Shown here: positions 23,691 to 32,435 of the stretch, in pieces | How the letters are laid out: each line of letters opens with the position of its first letter | Numbering within the stretch: the stretch's first letter is position 1 | Virus record (IMG/VR): IMGVR_UViG_3300006916_000150 | Location: 1-34,912 of that record | Origin: a virus | Direction: 5' to 3' (one strand) | DNA: 34,912 nucleotides | The notes under the pieces: model-generated | What the model saw: the letters and a program-made list of their open reading frames with translations, nothing else | Told to the model about the DNA's origin: nothing | Databases searched by the model: none | Program-made: the position numbers and the translations under genes

Positions 23691-24881
23691 TTATTCAGCA
23701 TTTAGAAGCATGGAGCCAACCAAGCCCTTGTTGAGAATGGAGGATTGAGAGAACCCTCCAAGCACAAGAACAAAGCTTTCGCTCATGCTCACGTTATCTG
23801 TCAAAACAGTCCCTGTGGACAGCGTTACCAGCTCGGTAATCGCTGAAGAATCAGATACGCCAAACCCGAAGGTTTTTGCAAGCGAATCTTCCAGAATTAT
23901 AGACTCATCAGGCTCTCTTGAGAACCCAAAGGAAAGACTATCTGTCATCGTGTAAATGTTTGATTTATCAAACAAATATCCAAGTCCGACGCTCGCTGTT
24001 TCGTCTAGTGTGAAGGCGTCATTGAACGTCCGGTTGAAGGTCGCGGTGCGCGATAAAACAGACGAAAAGGCAACTGTATCACTCTTACCTAGATCTGAGG
24101 TCCGTGTGGCTGAATCGGATGTAAAAGCTGAATCAGATAAGCCGCGAACCGCCTCATGGGTGTGAGAAATTTCTTCTGTAAGAGAGGTGAAATCAGATTC
24201 TGGTCTGCTGTAATCAAAAGCCGTAACATCAGCCAGAGACACAGCCTCAGACTCGCCTTTCGTCACACTCAATACAGAGGCATCAGAGAAGCCAAATAGG
24301 TGTCCCTCGACCTTTGAGGAAGCGAAGCTGAACTGATCGTCTATAACTGGTGAGTCGCTAAACGATCTGGTGGATGCAAACACACGAGCTAAAACGTCGC
24401 CCATGCTAACTGGGTCAGCAGGGGCTTTGTCCACCGACAAAACCTGAGAGTCCCCGAATCCGAAAGTGTCAGATTGTGCGGAGGTAAACTGTAGGCTCGA
24501 GGCGTCAGATAACGGGAAGTTGTCTAGTCGCTGGGAGTCTAGATCTAGAGCACTGATATCACTGAAGGCAAAAGCGTCATCCAATGAAGTAGCAAGACTG
24601 AATACCGGGGCATCACCGAAACCAAGCTCATCTGTGAAGATCGTGATCGTCTTCTCGGCGTTCAGAACAACGTCCGATACGAAGAGGTTCTGCCACGTCA
24701 ACTGTGGCGTCAGAAGCTGATGTGACACCGACAAAAAGAGATTCTGAAAAGATACTTCAGTGGACGGAGACTGGGTCTCGATCACGACAGCCGCAACCGG
24801 AAGTGATGCGGCAGCATGAATCTGGCGATACGAAGCTGAGACGCTCAGTTGTCTGAAGCTTACCTCAGCGTAAATTGCCAT
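23691..24881 (-). CDS. Repetitive Ser/Asp/Phe-rich structural protein, putative tail appendage
   Basis: A 396-residue acidic protein. The first 75 residues carry three short repeats of the type VSFRQLSVSASYRQ, VSFQNLFLSVSHQ and LTWQNLFVSD. From about residue 75 the protein is built from roughly 18-24-residue units around an FSD/FGD/LSD core with alternating aromatic and acidic positions (FGFGDSQVLSVDK, FGFSDASVLSVTKGE). Repeats of this type are common in marine phage structural proteins. It ends in LNKGLVGSMLLNAE. The high Asp content suggests cation binding or a solenoid fibre; this is inference. It sits first in the tail appendage block. Confidence 0.72.
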   Translation of the reverse strand: MAIYAEVSFRQLSVSASYRQIHAAASLPVAAVVIETQSPSTEVSFQNLFLSVSHQLLTPQLTWQNLFVSDVVLNAEKTITIFTDELGFGDAPVFSLATSLDDAFAFSDISALDLDSQRLDNFPLSDASSLQFTSAQSDTFGFGDSQVLSVDKAPADPVSMGDVLARVFASTRSFSDSPVIDDQFSFASSKVEGHLFGFSDASVLSVTKGESEAVSLADVTAFDYSRPESDFTSLTEEISHTHEAVRGLSDSAFTSDSATRTSDLGKSDTVAFSSVLSRTATFNRTFNDAFTLDETASVGLGYLFDKSNIYTMTDSLSFGFSREPDESIILEDSLAKTFGFGVSDSSAITELVTLSTGTVLTDNVSMSESFVLVLGGFSQSSILNKGLVGSMLLNAE

Positions 24882-24887
24882 TGGCGG

Positions 24888-25262
24888 TTACCCGAATTGA
24901 GAACGAACTTTGAACTTGATCAGATCTACTACTGTCTGAGTCCGGCTCGCTGAGTCAGTAATCTCAATCTCCCCCTCCAGAACGCCTGTACTGGCTAACG
25001 TGTTGGAGTTGAAAACAAATGTGCATTTACCAGCAGAGGCATCGGTAATCGTCCCCACAATTGTGTCGATCAGCGTAGTGGAACCCACGGCTCTCACGCG
25101 CATCCTTACACCGCCACCCGTCAAGTTGATCGCAGAGAAAGTTGAGGGATCATCTGGATCGAGCGTTACACCAGACGCAGCTAAATTACTGTCCTTCAGC
25201 GTTACCGCGATCTCGGGTAGCTGATCGTTCTGAACTAATTCTATCGTCGTGAGATATGCCAT
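24888..25262 (-). CDS. BppU N-terminal domain-like tail protein
   Basis: A 124-residue beta-rich protein resembling the N-terminal domain of phage baseplate upper proteins: an early ENDQLPEI-type segment (here VQNDQLPEIAVTLKDSN), a NLTGGGVRMRVRAV strand, GTITDASAGKCTFVFNSNTL and a final GVLEGEIEITD. In other phages this domain anchors fibres to the tail. It shares a base with the upstream stop (TGATG). Its position between the connector-type genes and the fibres fits a collar or fibre-anchoring role. The family assignment is from pattern memory. Confidence 0.7.
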   Translation of the reverse strand: MAYLTTIELVQNDQLPEIAVTLKDSNLAASGVTLDPDDPSTFSAINLTGGGVRMRVRAVGSTTLIDTIVGTITDASAGKCTFVFNSNTLASTGVLEGEIEITDSASRTQTVVDLIKFKVRSQFG

Positions 25263-25885
25263 CAGATGAATGCCCTCGCCTTCGCGGTTAACTTGCCACC
25301 GCTGAATCCATATTTGACTTGCCGTGTAGCTCGACCGACCGCTTTCTCGAACAATTGATTGTTCATCTGAGCAGCACCACCATTTGAGAAAGGCTGACCG
25401 CTCATCATTTGCAGCCGATACAAAGCCCCGTGGACAATTGCTTCACGATTCTCTTTGCCTATCGTGTCTGGAATTGACGTAGATGTGCTTGTGGGCTTGA
25501 CGCTGTAAACAACGCGCAACGTGTCGGCGGCATCAGGGATCGGGGCAAGATAGAAGTCGGCGTTGTCCCGTTGACTGTAGTACTTGGGAGTGCCGCGCTC
25601 AGTTTCATCACCCAGGCGCATCAATAATTCGCTGTAGCTCGTGGGCTGCAAAGGCGTCTTGTTGTTGTAAACATCGATGATATGGTTCAGCTCAGTGCCA
25701 GTAGGCAGTGTTACAGCGTATTCATTGACCCCCTTGATGATCGTCAAGGTTTCCGGCTCAGGAATATACATGTCCGTGCGCTGGCAAAACTCTACGGCAG
25801 AGTCACGAACAGACCGCTCTATCAAAAACTCAGGAGCGCCTTGAACCTCGGGTCTGATGTAAATAGAGAGATCTGAGTACTTCAC
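25262..25885 (-). CDS. Head-tail connector/adaptor-type protein B
   Basis: A 207-residue protein. It opens with YSDLSIYIRPEVQGAPEFLI and IERSVRDSAVEFCQRT, the pattern of a phage adaptor family that binds below the portal. The middle contains FYLAPIPDAADTLRVVYSV and the end is helical and basic (QLFEKAVGRATRQVKYGFSG). Size, composition and place after the coat gene are as expected for a tail-tube or adaptor ring subunit in short-tailed phages, comparable in role to T7 gp11. The GTG start overlaps the upstream TAG by one base and has AGGA eight bases before it. Confidence 0.7.
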   Translation of the reverse strand: MKYSDLSIYIRPEVQGAPEFLIERSVRDSAVEFCQRTDMYIPEPETLTIIKGVNEYAVTLPTGTELNHIIDVYNNKTPLQPTSYSELLMRLGDETERGTPKYYSQRDNADFYLAPIPDAADTLRVVYSVKPTSTSTSIPDTIGKENREAIVHGALYRLQMMSGQPFSNGGAAQMNNQLFEKAVGRATRQVKYGFSGGKLTAKARAFI

Positions 25886-26562
25886 TACATTCTTCCTGCG
25901 TTAGCGTCAGGGTTCTTCGGTATTGGCGTAGTAGCCCCGTCCGCTTGTGTCTTTACACCAAGAGCGTTGGCGAAGGACTGATAGTGCATCTGTGCCCTAT
26001 TCGCATTACCAGCAAACTCGGAGTCCTTCTGGTAGCTCCTATATAAGACGTAATCTAGGATGCTGTTGGCGTAAACGTCGTCCACACTGATTACCGTGGT
26101 ACTCGTGTTGAAGTCGCTAATGGCTATGTCTGTCGTTGATGCGCTGTACACCACTTCCAGACTGTGTGTCCCACTCGCCGCCTTCGGATAGACATAAAAG
26201 TTTTTCGGGTCTGCTGGGTCGTACACGAAGTGCTCAATCTTGTTCGCCCCGGCGGCGGTCTCATGCCAATTGGGCAGGGTCTCATCGAGTATCTTGCGGT
26301 CCACCTGAGTCACAGATCGACCGCCGACATTCCGCACGACATCAATCAAGCGAAGAGCTGCTGATGGTAGTGACTGCTTGCTGCCATTGATGCAAGCCAA
26401 CGTGGTGTTAACCATGTTTGCATCAGGTCTATGCAGAACGACTTCACGCTGTGCGTCATTAAAAAATTTGAGCAGCTCCGCATTGGGGAAGCGAACATTT
26501 GTCGCATCCTGCAAAATGATCGAAGCGCGATCCAATATGTCAACGACCTTAGTTGTCGGCAT
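25885..26562 (-). CDS. Head-tail connector/adaptor-type protein A (DUF6682-like)
   Basis: A 225-residue protein starting VDILDRASIILQDATNVRFP, followed by ELLKFFNDAQREVVLHRPDA, a pattern seen in a family of phage connector proteins (I recall it as DUF6682). The middle has FYVYPKAASGTHSLEVVYSA, and the C-terminal helix contains SILDYVLYRSYQKDSEFAGN. Both this protein and the next one share the layout of an N-terminal helix, a strand with YVYP or YLAP, and a helical end, so they may be distant paralogues. It has a strong ribosome site (GGAGGA, five bases before the ATG) inside the end of the upstream gene, with 14 bases of overlap. Confidence 0.7.
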   Translation of the reverse strand: MPTTKVVDILDRASIILQDATNVRFPNAELLKFFNDAQREVVLHRPDANMVNTTLACINGSKQSLPSAALRLIDVVRNVGGRSVTQVDRKILDETLPNWHETAAGANKIEHFVYDPADPKNFYVYPKAASGTHSLEVVYSASTTDIAISDFNTSTTVISVDDVYANSILDYVLYRSYQKDSEFAGNANRAQMHYQSFANALGVKTQADGATTPIPKNPDANAGRM

Positions 26563-26821
26563 TTTCTTCCTCCCACTCGATCACTTCCAGATCGGGGTTA
26601 CCTTTGAACAAATCGTCGTAACTAAAGACGTTGCCCGTGATGATGTTTCGCACCGTCTTGGGTCTCATGACCTTGGGCGCTGGAGTCGGGTCATCCCGCT
26701 CTTTCTCTAGCCGCTGCAACTGATCCTGAAGATCAGATAGTTTCAAGCGTCGATCCAGCTTCATGCCGAATTGGTTAAATGCCTGCTCGTAGACTTCGTC
26801 TTTGTTTGTTGCAACGTCCAT
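26549..26821 (-). CDS. Small conserved phage protein after the capsid gene
   Basis: A 90-residue protein with an N-terminal helix (EVYEQAFNQFGMKLDRRLKL), a short coiled-coil-like segment (LQDQLQRLEKERDD), a Pro-rich turn (PTPAPKVMRPKTV) and an acidic end (NPDLEVIEWEEENAD). Proteins of this shape lie between coat and connector genes in several marine podoviruses, with no assigned role that I know of. ATG at 26821 is preferred; an in-frame GTG at 26830 exists. No clear ribosome site is visible. It is the first gene after the hairpin at 26850-26869. Confidence 0.65.
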   Translation of the reverse strand: MDVATNKDEVYEQAFNQFGMKLDRRLKLSDLQDQLQRLEKERDDPTPAPKVMRPKTVRNIITGNVFSYDDLFKGNPDLEVIEWEEENADN

Positions 26822-26849
26822 AAAATTCACTAGTTAGTTAGAGGAGAAA

Positions 26850-26869
26850 GGGGCTGCGAAAGCAGCCCC
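26850..26869 (-). terminator. Strong hairpin after the capsid gene, possible leaky terminator
   Basis: An eight-base-pair, GC-rich perfect stem (GGGGCTGC with GCAGCCCC) closes a four-base loop. On the minus-strand transcript it is followed by UUUCUCCUCU, a weak U-rich tract. It stands alone in the 54-base gap after the major capsid gene. A partial terminator or mRNA-stabilising end would let the capsid be made in excess of the connector and tail proteins. Confidence 0.55.
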
Positions 26870-26884
26870 CATCCAGCAGACCTC

Positions 26885-27742
26885 TTAGGTCCACTTACCT
26901 ACGACCAATGCGTCAGGCGTTACGACCTTTGATCCGAAGACCTTCAAGCCGCGAACCTGATCACCGAAGGTAGACTCCATGCGAACAGTTTCCGTATTGG
27001 TGAACTGAGACGCGAAAGAGATTGCCTTGGGGTGACCCGCAAGAACGTGGGTGTAGCCAGAATCAGTGCCAGATCCTGGGGTGTAGAGCATGTTGCTCTG
27101 GTACACCGTGAAGCGATCAACAACGCCAACCTTGCCGTTACGCAGAGGAGAAGTGTCATCACCGGTCAGGTAAGCCTGACGCAGCTCGCTTTGCTTGAGC
27201 AGGGAAACAAACTCAGGAGACAGGACGATAAATCGACCTTCTTCTGGAATGTTCAGCTCATCCAATGCCTTCGCTTGATCCAAGATCGAGGTCAGGATGT
27301 TGCTTGCGCTGATGGTGGTTTGAGAACCAACAGTGGTCGCACCAGTCACTACACTGCTCAGTACCGAAGTTTCAACAGCTACGCGCATGCCCTCGGCAGC
27401 ATCAGAACTAGCTCCTTCCAACAAGTTAATGTCAGCTTGCGCCGCCAAAACATCGTCGATTTTGAAGCTGTAGTACTTAGCTTTATCGATCAGCAACTCG
27501 ACTTTAGCTGTGGTCAGCTCTTGAGTCGTGATTGAACCAGCGTAGTCGTTGATCGTTACAGCAGGAACCGTGCGGATAACAACCTTGTCGCCCTGTCCAG
27601 AGATCTCACCTTCGTAGTCGGTATTAGAAATATTTGGCAGAACAGACGAGCTGTAAAATTTAGCTTGCAGAAGCTTACTAAAGACTTCAGGTATGAAGTT
27701 TACTTCGGACGTAGTGCCCGTAGAGAAAAATGAAAAAGCCAT
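26885..27742 (-). CDS. Major capsid protein
   Basis: A 285-residue coat protein. The N-terminal arm (FIPEVFSKLLQAKFYSSSVL) and the following strand set (GDKVVIRTVPAVTINDYAG) are typical of podovirus coat proteins with an HK97-like fold. The middle helix region contains SDAAEGMRVAVETSVLSSVV, and the end has a strand pair near FGSKVVTPDALVVGKW. It follows the scaffold gene and precedes the connector genes, the standard head order. AGGA lies seven bases before the ATG. The protein is short for this class, with no visible cleaved prohead domain, which fits assembly with a separate scaffold. The hairpin at 26850-26869 lies just downstream. Confidence 0.9.
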   Translation of the reverse strand: MAFSFFSTGTTSEVNFIPEVFSKLLQAKFYSSSVLPNISNTDYEGEISGQGDKVVIRTVPAVTINDYAGSITTQELTTAKVELLIDKAKYYSFKIDDVLAAQADINLLEGASSDAAEGMRVAVETSVLSSVVTGATTVGSQTTISASNILTSILDQAKALDELNIPEEGRFIVLSPEFVSLLKQSELRQAYLTGDDTSPLRNGKVGVVDRFTVYQSNMLYTPGSGTDSGYTHVLAGHPKAISFASQFTNTETVRMESTFGDQVRGLKVFGSKVVTPDALVVGKWT

Positions 27743-27768
27743 TATATTGTCCTCACAAGAGAATTAAT

Positions 27769-28677
27769 TTAACGGCGGATCGATCCCTCAGCCTGCGCCC
27801 GTAAGATATCGACTTTATGCTTCTCGAATTCAGCGAGAGGCATGTTTACGATGTCTTGGACCGTCCAAGATTTCTTTCCGCCTGTAACATTGGCTTTTCG
27901 CGCTTTGGGCAATTTCGGTTCTGCAACCTCCTTCGCTCGCGCTAAAGCCGACTCTTGCGGCGTTTCAGGTTTGACTCCCATGTCTGCCTTGAACCGATCC
28001 AGAACAAAGATCACATCATTTGACGAACCAGCATCTACCCACTCATGGACTTGACTGTCCTGAGCGTCTAACCACAACGCCCAATCCGATGTCTGCGTGA
28101 CTTCGTCAACGTCAGAATGGACTGCGCGAATACGGTCAAAGTGCTCTCGCACTGCTTCCTCTTGCTTCGCCTCAAATGCTCTTCGCTCTTGACCTTGGGT
28201 CAGAGCAGCCTGTTCATCCAACCTTGCTCGCATCTGATCCAGCTCATCCAAGAGAGGTCCAGCAACATCGGGATATTCTTCCCTTACCTGTTGCAGCTTC
28301 TCTGTGTTTCGCTGCTCATCTGCAAGCTGACCCTTTAACTGAGTTACGGAGTTTACTAAGTCAGATACTTGCTTCCTTAGTTCCGCCGCTTCCTGAGTCG
28401 CTTTGGTCATTTTCGCCTGAGCGCCTTTCATGGCTCGTTCAGCTTTTTCAATTCGCTGTTCTGCTTCAGAGTCGTCGCCGCCGACCAACTCTTCTTCAGG
28501 AACCTCTTCCGCTATAGCCTCTGCCGTGTCCTCTGGTTCTGAGGGGGCTTCTTGAAACACCTCTTCCTGCTGCTCTTCAGTGTCCTCTGCCGAGGGTTGA
28601 GTCGCTGCGCTCTGATACTGTTCCATCAACTCTTTAGCTTCTGCCTGCAATCGCTCCGGGTCATTTCTACTAGCCAT
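27769..28677 (-). CDS. Capsid scaffolding protein, putative
   Basis: A 302-residue, very acidic protein. Residues 20-75 are rich in Glu, Gln, Asp, Pro and Ala (EDTEEQQEEVFQEAPSEPED). A long coiled coil follows (about 80-190: KAERAMKGAQAKMTKATQEA and beyond). The C-terminal part is basic and ends in a helix (LPKARKANVTGGKKSW and the LAEFEKHKVDILRAQ segment), as in scaffolds that bind coat through a charged C-terminus. The position directly before the coat gene supports the call. ATG at 28677 has GAGGA about five bases upstream, better than the in-frame TTG at 28680. Confidence 0.85.
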   Translation of the reverse strand: MASRNDPERLQAEAKELMEQYQSAATQPSAEDTEEQQEEVFQEAPSEPEDTAEAIAEEVPEEELVGGDDSEAEQRIEKAERAMKGAQAKMTKATQEAAELRKQVSDLVNSVTQLKGQLADEQRNTEKLQQVREEYPDVAGPLLDELDQMRARLDEQAALTQGQERRAFEAKQEEAVREHFDRIRAVHSDVDEVTQTSDWALWLDAQDSQVHEWVDAGSSNDVIFVLDRFKADMGVKPETPQESALARAKEVAEPKLPKARKANVTGGKKSWTVQDIVNMPLAEFEKHKVDILRAQAEGSIRR

Positions 28678-28709
28678 CAATTCCTCACGAGTCCGCTACG
28701 GGATGTTCG

Positions 28710-28895
28710 TTATTCGATTGCGGATATCCTCGAAGGGGTCCGCTGCTTGTCGAGAACCGCTTTCGCGGCGTCCTCAAGTTCCAATAGGAAACGGATCTCA
28801 CTGACCCGACCCTGCTCGAACCTGAAATTCTTTTCGTCTGCTTGCTCTAACCGACTCTGCGAGTCTTCCAACCTACATTGGAATAGGTTGATCAC
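28710..28895 (-). CDS. Small coiled-coil protein overlapping the portal gene end
   Basis: A short frame between portal and scaffold. With the GTG at 28895 it encodes 61 residues, mostly one amphipathic helix (RLEDSQSRLEQADEKNFRFE, then VSEIRFLLELEDAAKAVLDK). Similar 70-90-residue helical proteins sit after portal genes in many phages. Residues just upstream in the same frame (LWLRHQDQWQQ) resemble the usual start of that family, so the true start may be further upstream, inside the portal gene; the frame stays open to 29048. No good ribosome site is visible for any start. The coding call is moderately supported; the start is unsure. Confidence 0.55.
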   Translation of the reverse strand: MINLFQCRLEDSQSRLEQADEKNFRFEQGRVSEIRFLLELEDAAKAVLDKQRTPSRISAIE

Positions 28896-30852
28896 CTGCT
28901 GCCATTGGTCCTGATGGCGGAGCCATAGGACCGCCTGCGCCTGCTGCGGCGAGAGCTTGATTTTGGAGGGCTTGCTGTTCAGCTTGTAACCTCTCTTCAG
29001 ACTTAATAATTTCGTCAGGATCGATATCCATCGATTGCGCGATATCACGCAACAACCGTGGTCGATCTACTAATGCCAAGTCCGTGGGATTGGAGACAAG
29101 CGACAAGAACTGAAGGAGTCGCTGACTCTGCACTTCTTTTTGTACAAGGGCAGTGCTACCCCTTGGTACGACCTTGAGGTCGCCTTTTGCTTTCTCGTTA
29201 GTGCCAAATTCCATGTTGTAATGAAACAACGCCTGAACCATAGGCTCTAATAAGAAGTCATCGATGTTCTTAATGGTGCTCTTCAGTGCGATATTCGCAG
29301 CACCCATCAACATCGACATACCAGTTGCGGTTTTGTTCAAACTACGCGACTGCTCACCGTGAGTATACGACGGCAAACTAGTCGTTTCATCCGCAAATCT
29401 TCTAAACAATTCAACGATTTGGTTCAAACCGTTAGCGTTAGCGACAGGCTGATACCAACGTACCGCTGGCATAGATCCGTCACCACCTTCCCGCAACCAA
29501 ACGCGCCAAGGATGGATGTCGGTTGGGTCTTCACCAGCCGCCAGAAGGTCTGTGTTGACCTCCATCATAGGACCGCTAGACAGGGCTAGGTTGTCTAACC
29601 AGATACGAGTAGCGGCGTTCATGGTCGTCTGAGAGTCACGCATCATGCGCGGTACGCCAGTGCCCCAAAACTGATGAGGTGATCGCTCATACGGGAAGAT
29701 CTGGTACGGGATTTTGTACCCCGCAACAGGATTCAACATAACCTTTAAGACGCTGGTCCCGCATATCCAAACGCAAGCACTATAAGTATCACTGAGATCA
29801 GCGTCTTCAGGCAGCTCGATGTTGTGATCTTTGAGGTCGTATCCATCAATGGTTCCCCAGTACTCTAATACTTGGAAGCGGTGGCTCTCTGCGTGGTCGT
29901 GAATACCAGCGATTCGGCGGCGATCACGCTCGTGCTCCTCCTCAACGTGGTTACCTTTACGGTTGTTCTTGAGCAGGTACTTGATCTCGTCCGAATCAAA
30001 CCCCGGTAGATCTGACAGGTCTCTGAATTGCTTTCGCGTCAAAACGTGACGGCGGAACAATCCTTCGCAGTCGTCCAGAGTCGTGCAGTAAGGGTCTGGA
30101 TATAGATCGAAGATAGAGACTGACTCAACCTCTGGCATCGGCTTCTCAATCTGAGCCAGAGCAAAGCCCTGCTGACCTGTCTGCGGGTCAATCACTTGAG
30201 AGTAAGACTGAGTCCTATCGATCTTGACCGTACCGGCTTTAACCGCGCCAGATCCAAAGATGCATGCTTCAAGGATACTTTCCTTGAGCTTCATCTCTGC
30301 GTTGTTCTCGATGAGCTGATCCTCTATCTCCAGAGTCATAGCCTCGGCAGCTTTCTCCGCGATATCTTTCTCTGCCCCAACAAACTCGTCTTCCAGCTCC
30401 ATCATCCGGGCAGCAATCAGATCCTGATTCATCGCAGGGTCCATGCCGCCCGAAGCAGCGACAACTTGCTGCATAGCCATCTCGCGCATCTGCATGGCTT
30501 TGATTGGGCTGATCGTAGGAACGGGGGTTGGATGTATTGCGAAATACAAATCGCCGTACTGGAATAACAGGTCGATGATCCGGCTGTACGCCGCCATGAC
30601 TTTTGTTCTGGTCAGACCAACAAAGACTTTTGATCGAGCGCCACTCTCATTCAAACGCGCTAGAACGTCTGGCTCATACTGACCTTGATACTGACGAAGG
30701 TCTTTCAGCCACTCGTTCTCAGTTTCTTTGCGAGCGTCTTTGTATTCTTGAAACACGTCAGAAAGCCTAGCGCCCAAACTGACCAGCTCTTGGTCTTGGT
30801 TGCCATCGTATTCAGCGTCGTCTTCAGGAACGTCTAACTCGTACTCAGCCAT
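28873..30852 (-). CDS. Portal protein
   Basis: A 659-residue portal, the dodecameric ring at the capsid vertex through which DNA passes. Recognisable parts are an early helical region (about 30-60), the clip/wing segment with RSKVFVGLTRTKVMAAYSRI, the region SIFDLYPDPYCTTLDDCEGL, ERSPHQFWGTGVPRMMRDSQ, and the crown-side segment SLNKTATGMSMLMGAANIAL. These match portals of short-tailed phages in my memory. It overlaps the terminase stop by one base (TGATG), in the usual terminase-portal-scaffold-coat order. The C-terminal end is rich in Gln, Ala, Gly and Pro. ATG at 30852 is used rather than the TTG at 30855. Confidence 0.9.
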   Translation of the reverse strand: MAEYELDVPEDDAEYDGNQDQELVSLGARLSDVFQEYKDARKETENEWLKDLRQYQGQYEPDVLARLNESGARSKVFVGLTRTKVMAAYSRIIDLLFQYGDLYFAIHPTPVPTISPIKAMQMREMAMQQVVAASGGMDPAMNQDLIAARMMELEDEFVGAEKDIAEKAAEAMTLEIEDQLIENNAEMKLKESILEACIFGSGAVKAGTVKIDRTQSYSQVIDPQTGQQGFALAQIEKPMPEVESVSIFDLYPDPYCTTLDDCEGLFRRHVLTRKQFRDLSDLPGFDSDEIKYLLKNNRKGNHVEEEHERDRRRIAGIHDHAESHRFQVLEYWGTIDGYDLKDHNIELPEDADLSDTYSACVWICGTSVLKVMLNPVAGYKIPYQIFPYERSPHQFWGTGVPRMMRDSQTTMNAATRIWLDNLALSSGPMMEVNTDLLAAGEDPTDIHPWRVWLREGGDGSMPAVRWYQPVANANGLNQIVELFRRFADETTSLPSYTHGEQSRSLNKTATGMSMLMGAANIALKSTIKNIDDFLLEPMVQALFHYNMEFGTNEKAKGDLKVVPRGSTALVQKEVQSQRLLQFLSLVSNPTDLALVDRPRLLRDIAQSMDIDPDEIIKSEERLQAEQQALQNQALAAAGAGGPMAPPSGPMAAGDQPIPM

Positions 30853-32435
30853 CAATAACCCGCCACAGAGTCAACCGACTCATATCGTCGTTGTATGATT
30901 CTTGCCCTTGGTCTGGGCATTGAAGCGAGTCCGTGCAGGGCTATAGCATAAGCCATAACCCGATCATCATAACACCCTTGCTGGGAATTAAAACTTCCTT
31001 TTTCATCAATGACATACGTCCGTAATTCGTTCACCAGCTCGATGTCTGCGATACCGGATTCTTCCTGTCTGAGGAGTGCAGCCATGTTGTCCACGATGAG
31101 CGGTTTAGTCTTGCTGGTAGTGAGGAAGCCACCCCGTTTTGTAAGCTTGTCGCCATACGCACCATCCACAGATGACTCGATGAACATGTTGGGGTAGTTG
31201 ATCTCTTGCAACCGACGCAAGGTAGTCAGACCGTGGTTGTTCCGCTCCACGATCACATACGCATTGTTGTAGCGCTGACCGAGCTGAGATATGAGATTCC
31301 CCCACTCCCAAGGGTCCACATGACCGTGCCAACAGGCAACCTGCCTGCCATAAGAATCCAAGACCTGAGCCACGCTGTAGTCCCCGTATGACAGCCCCTC
31401 AGCAACGTCCACGCCTATGACGTAGGCGTCCTCCTGCACAGGCGGAAACCACTCTTTGTACGGACCACTGGAATGAGCTTGCAGCGCACCGTTGCGATAG
31501 TCACCACGGAAGTCCGGGGTGTAGCACTCGTCTTCCGCTGCACGAAGGCACTTGTCCTCAACGAAGCAGCGACCAGAGGTCAGGAAAGACTCTAACGGCG
31601 TCGAGGGATACTCTTGCCGAAACAGATCAGTACTACCCAGCTCGTCTAATTTTGCGCGGCGGAAACACAACTGCTCATCACTCAGCCCATACTGCTGCGC
31701 CAGCTTGTACTCTTCCGGCGTTGCCTCGAAGTACGGACTCGGCTTGCGAATGTACTCCGGCATCCAGAACCACGGGATGAAGCAAACCTGCCACTCAGTC
31801 TCTCCACGCAGACTCTTCATCGTCTGATCGTAGAACCAACCACCAGCTCCATTCGCTGTGGTTTCTAGGATCACCTCGCTGTCCTTACCGCCAACCGTTT
31901 GGAGTAGACCAGCAACAATGTCATTACCCTGGGGATAGAAAGCCACCTCAGAGCCATGCACAAAGCGGTTTGTTTGCCCTCGTCCAGTCTGTGTGGATCG
32001 GGCTGTACCTACACGGTATCGGCTGTTGATCTCGTCAAACACGAGGGTTGTGGCGGTCTGAGTGGACAACGGCGGCTTAAACGCAGGGTGCGGAATGTTG
32101 TCGTAGAAATAACGAACCATGTTGAAGATCGAGTTCGTTGATTCAGCTAGGTGAGACAGCACGAAAGCGTTGGCGTTACGGTTCTGGGTGATCTTCCAGA
32201 AGTACCTACCCTCTACATAGGTACTGATGCCGACCTGTCTAGCCTTGAGGACCAGAGCGCGGATATTGCCCTGCCTCTGCATCTGCTCCTCGAGACGGTT
32301 GTGCAGCCACATCTGCCCCTGATTCAGGACAAAAGGTTTAGCCACCCCTTCCTTAGTGACGATTTTCAGTACGTTCTTAGCGTACAACGGGAAGTTGCCT
32401 TTAAGTTTCTTGGCGGCTTCTTCGATCTTCGTCAT
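30852..32435 (-). CDS. terL: Terminase large subunit
   Basis: A 527-residue packaging motor. The ATPase part has a Walker A motif at about 64-72 (KARQVGIST), a Walker B region around HGSEVAFYP with Glu163, and the coupling motif ETTANG at 191-196. The nuclease part has the RNase H-like acidic residues Asp343 (YVIGVDVAEG), Glu397 (VIVERNNHG) and Asp490/491 (CYDDRVMAYAIAL). It would cut concatemers and pump DNA into the prohead through the portal. ATG at 32435 is chosen; an in-frame TTG at 32465 would add ten residues. It overlaps the HNH gene by 35 bases. No small terminase gene is recognisable in the window. Confidence 0.95.
   Translation of the reverse strand: MTKIEEAAKKLKGNFPLYAKNVLKIVTKEGVAKPFVLNQGQMWLHNRLEEQMQRQGNIRALVLKARQVGISTYVEGRYFWKITQNRNANAFVLSHLAESTNSIFNMVRYFYDNIPHPAFKPPLSTQTATTLVFDEINSRYRVGTARSTQTGRGQTNRFVHGSEVAFYPQGNDIVAGLLQTVGGKDSEVILETTANGAGGWFYDQTMKSLRGETEWQVCFIPWFWMPEYIRKPSPYFEATPEEYKLAQQYGLSDEQLCFRRAKLDELGSTDLFRQEYPSTPLESFLTSGRCFVEDKCLRAAEDECYTPDFRGDYRNGALQAHSSGPYKEWFPPVQEDAYVIGVDVAEGLSYGDYSVAQVLDSYGRQVACWHGHVDPWEWGNLISQLGQRYNNAYVIVERNNHGLTTLRRLQEINYPNMFIESSVDGAYGDKLTKRGGFLTTSKTKPLIVDNMAALLRQEESGIADIELVNELRTYVIDEKGSFNSQQGCYDDRVMAYAIALHGLASMPRPRARIIQRRYESVDSVAGY

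Noticed and set aside
23266-23748. Plus-strand open frame of 160 codons
   Set aside because: Antisense to a recognised tail protein gene; its composition is what the reverse complement of that gene would give.
27032-27535. Plus-strand open frame of 167 codons
   Set aside because: Antisense to the major capsid gene, with no support from motifs or context.
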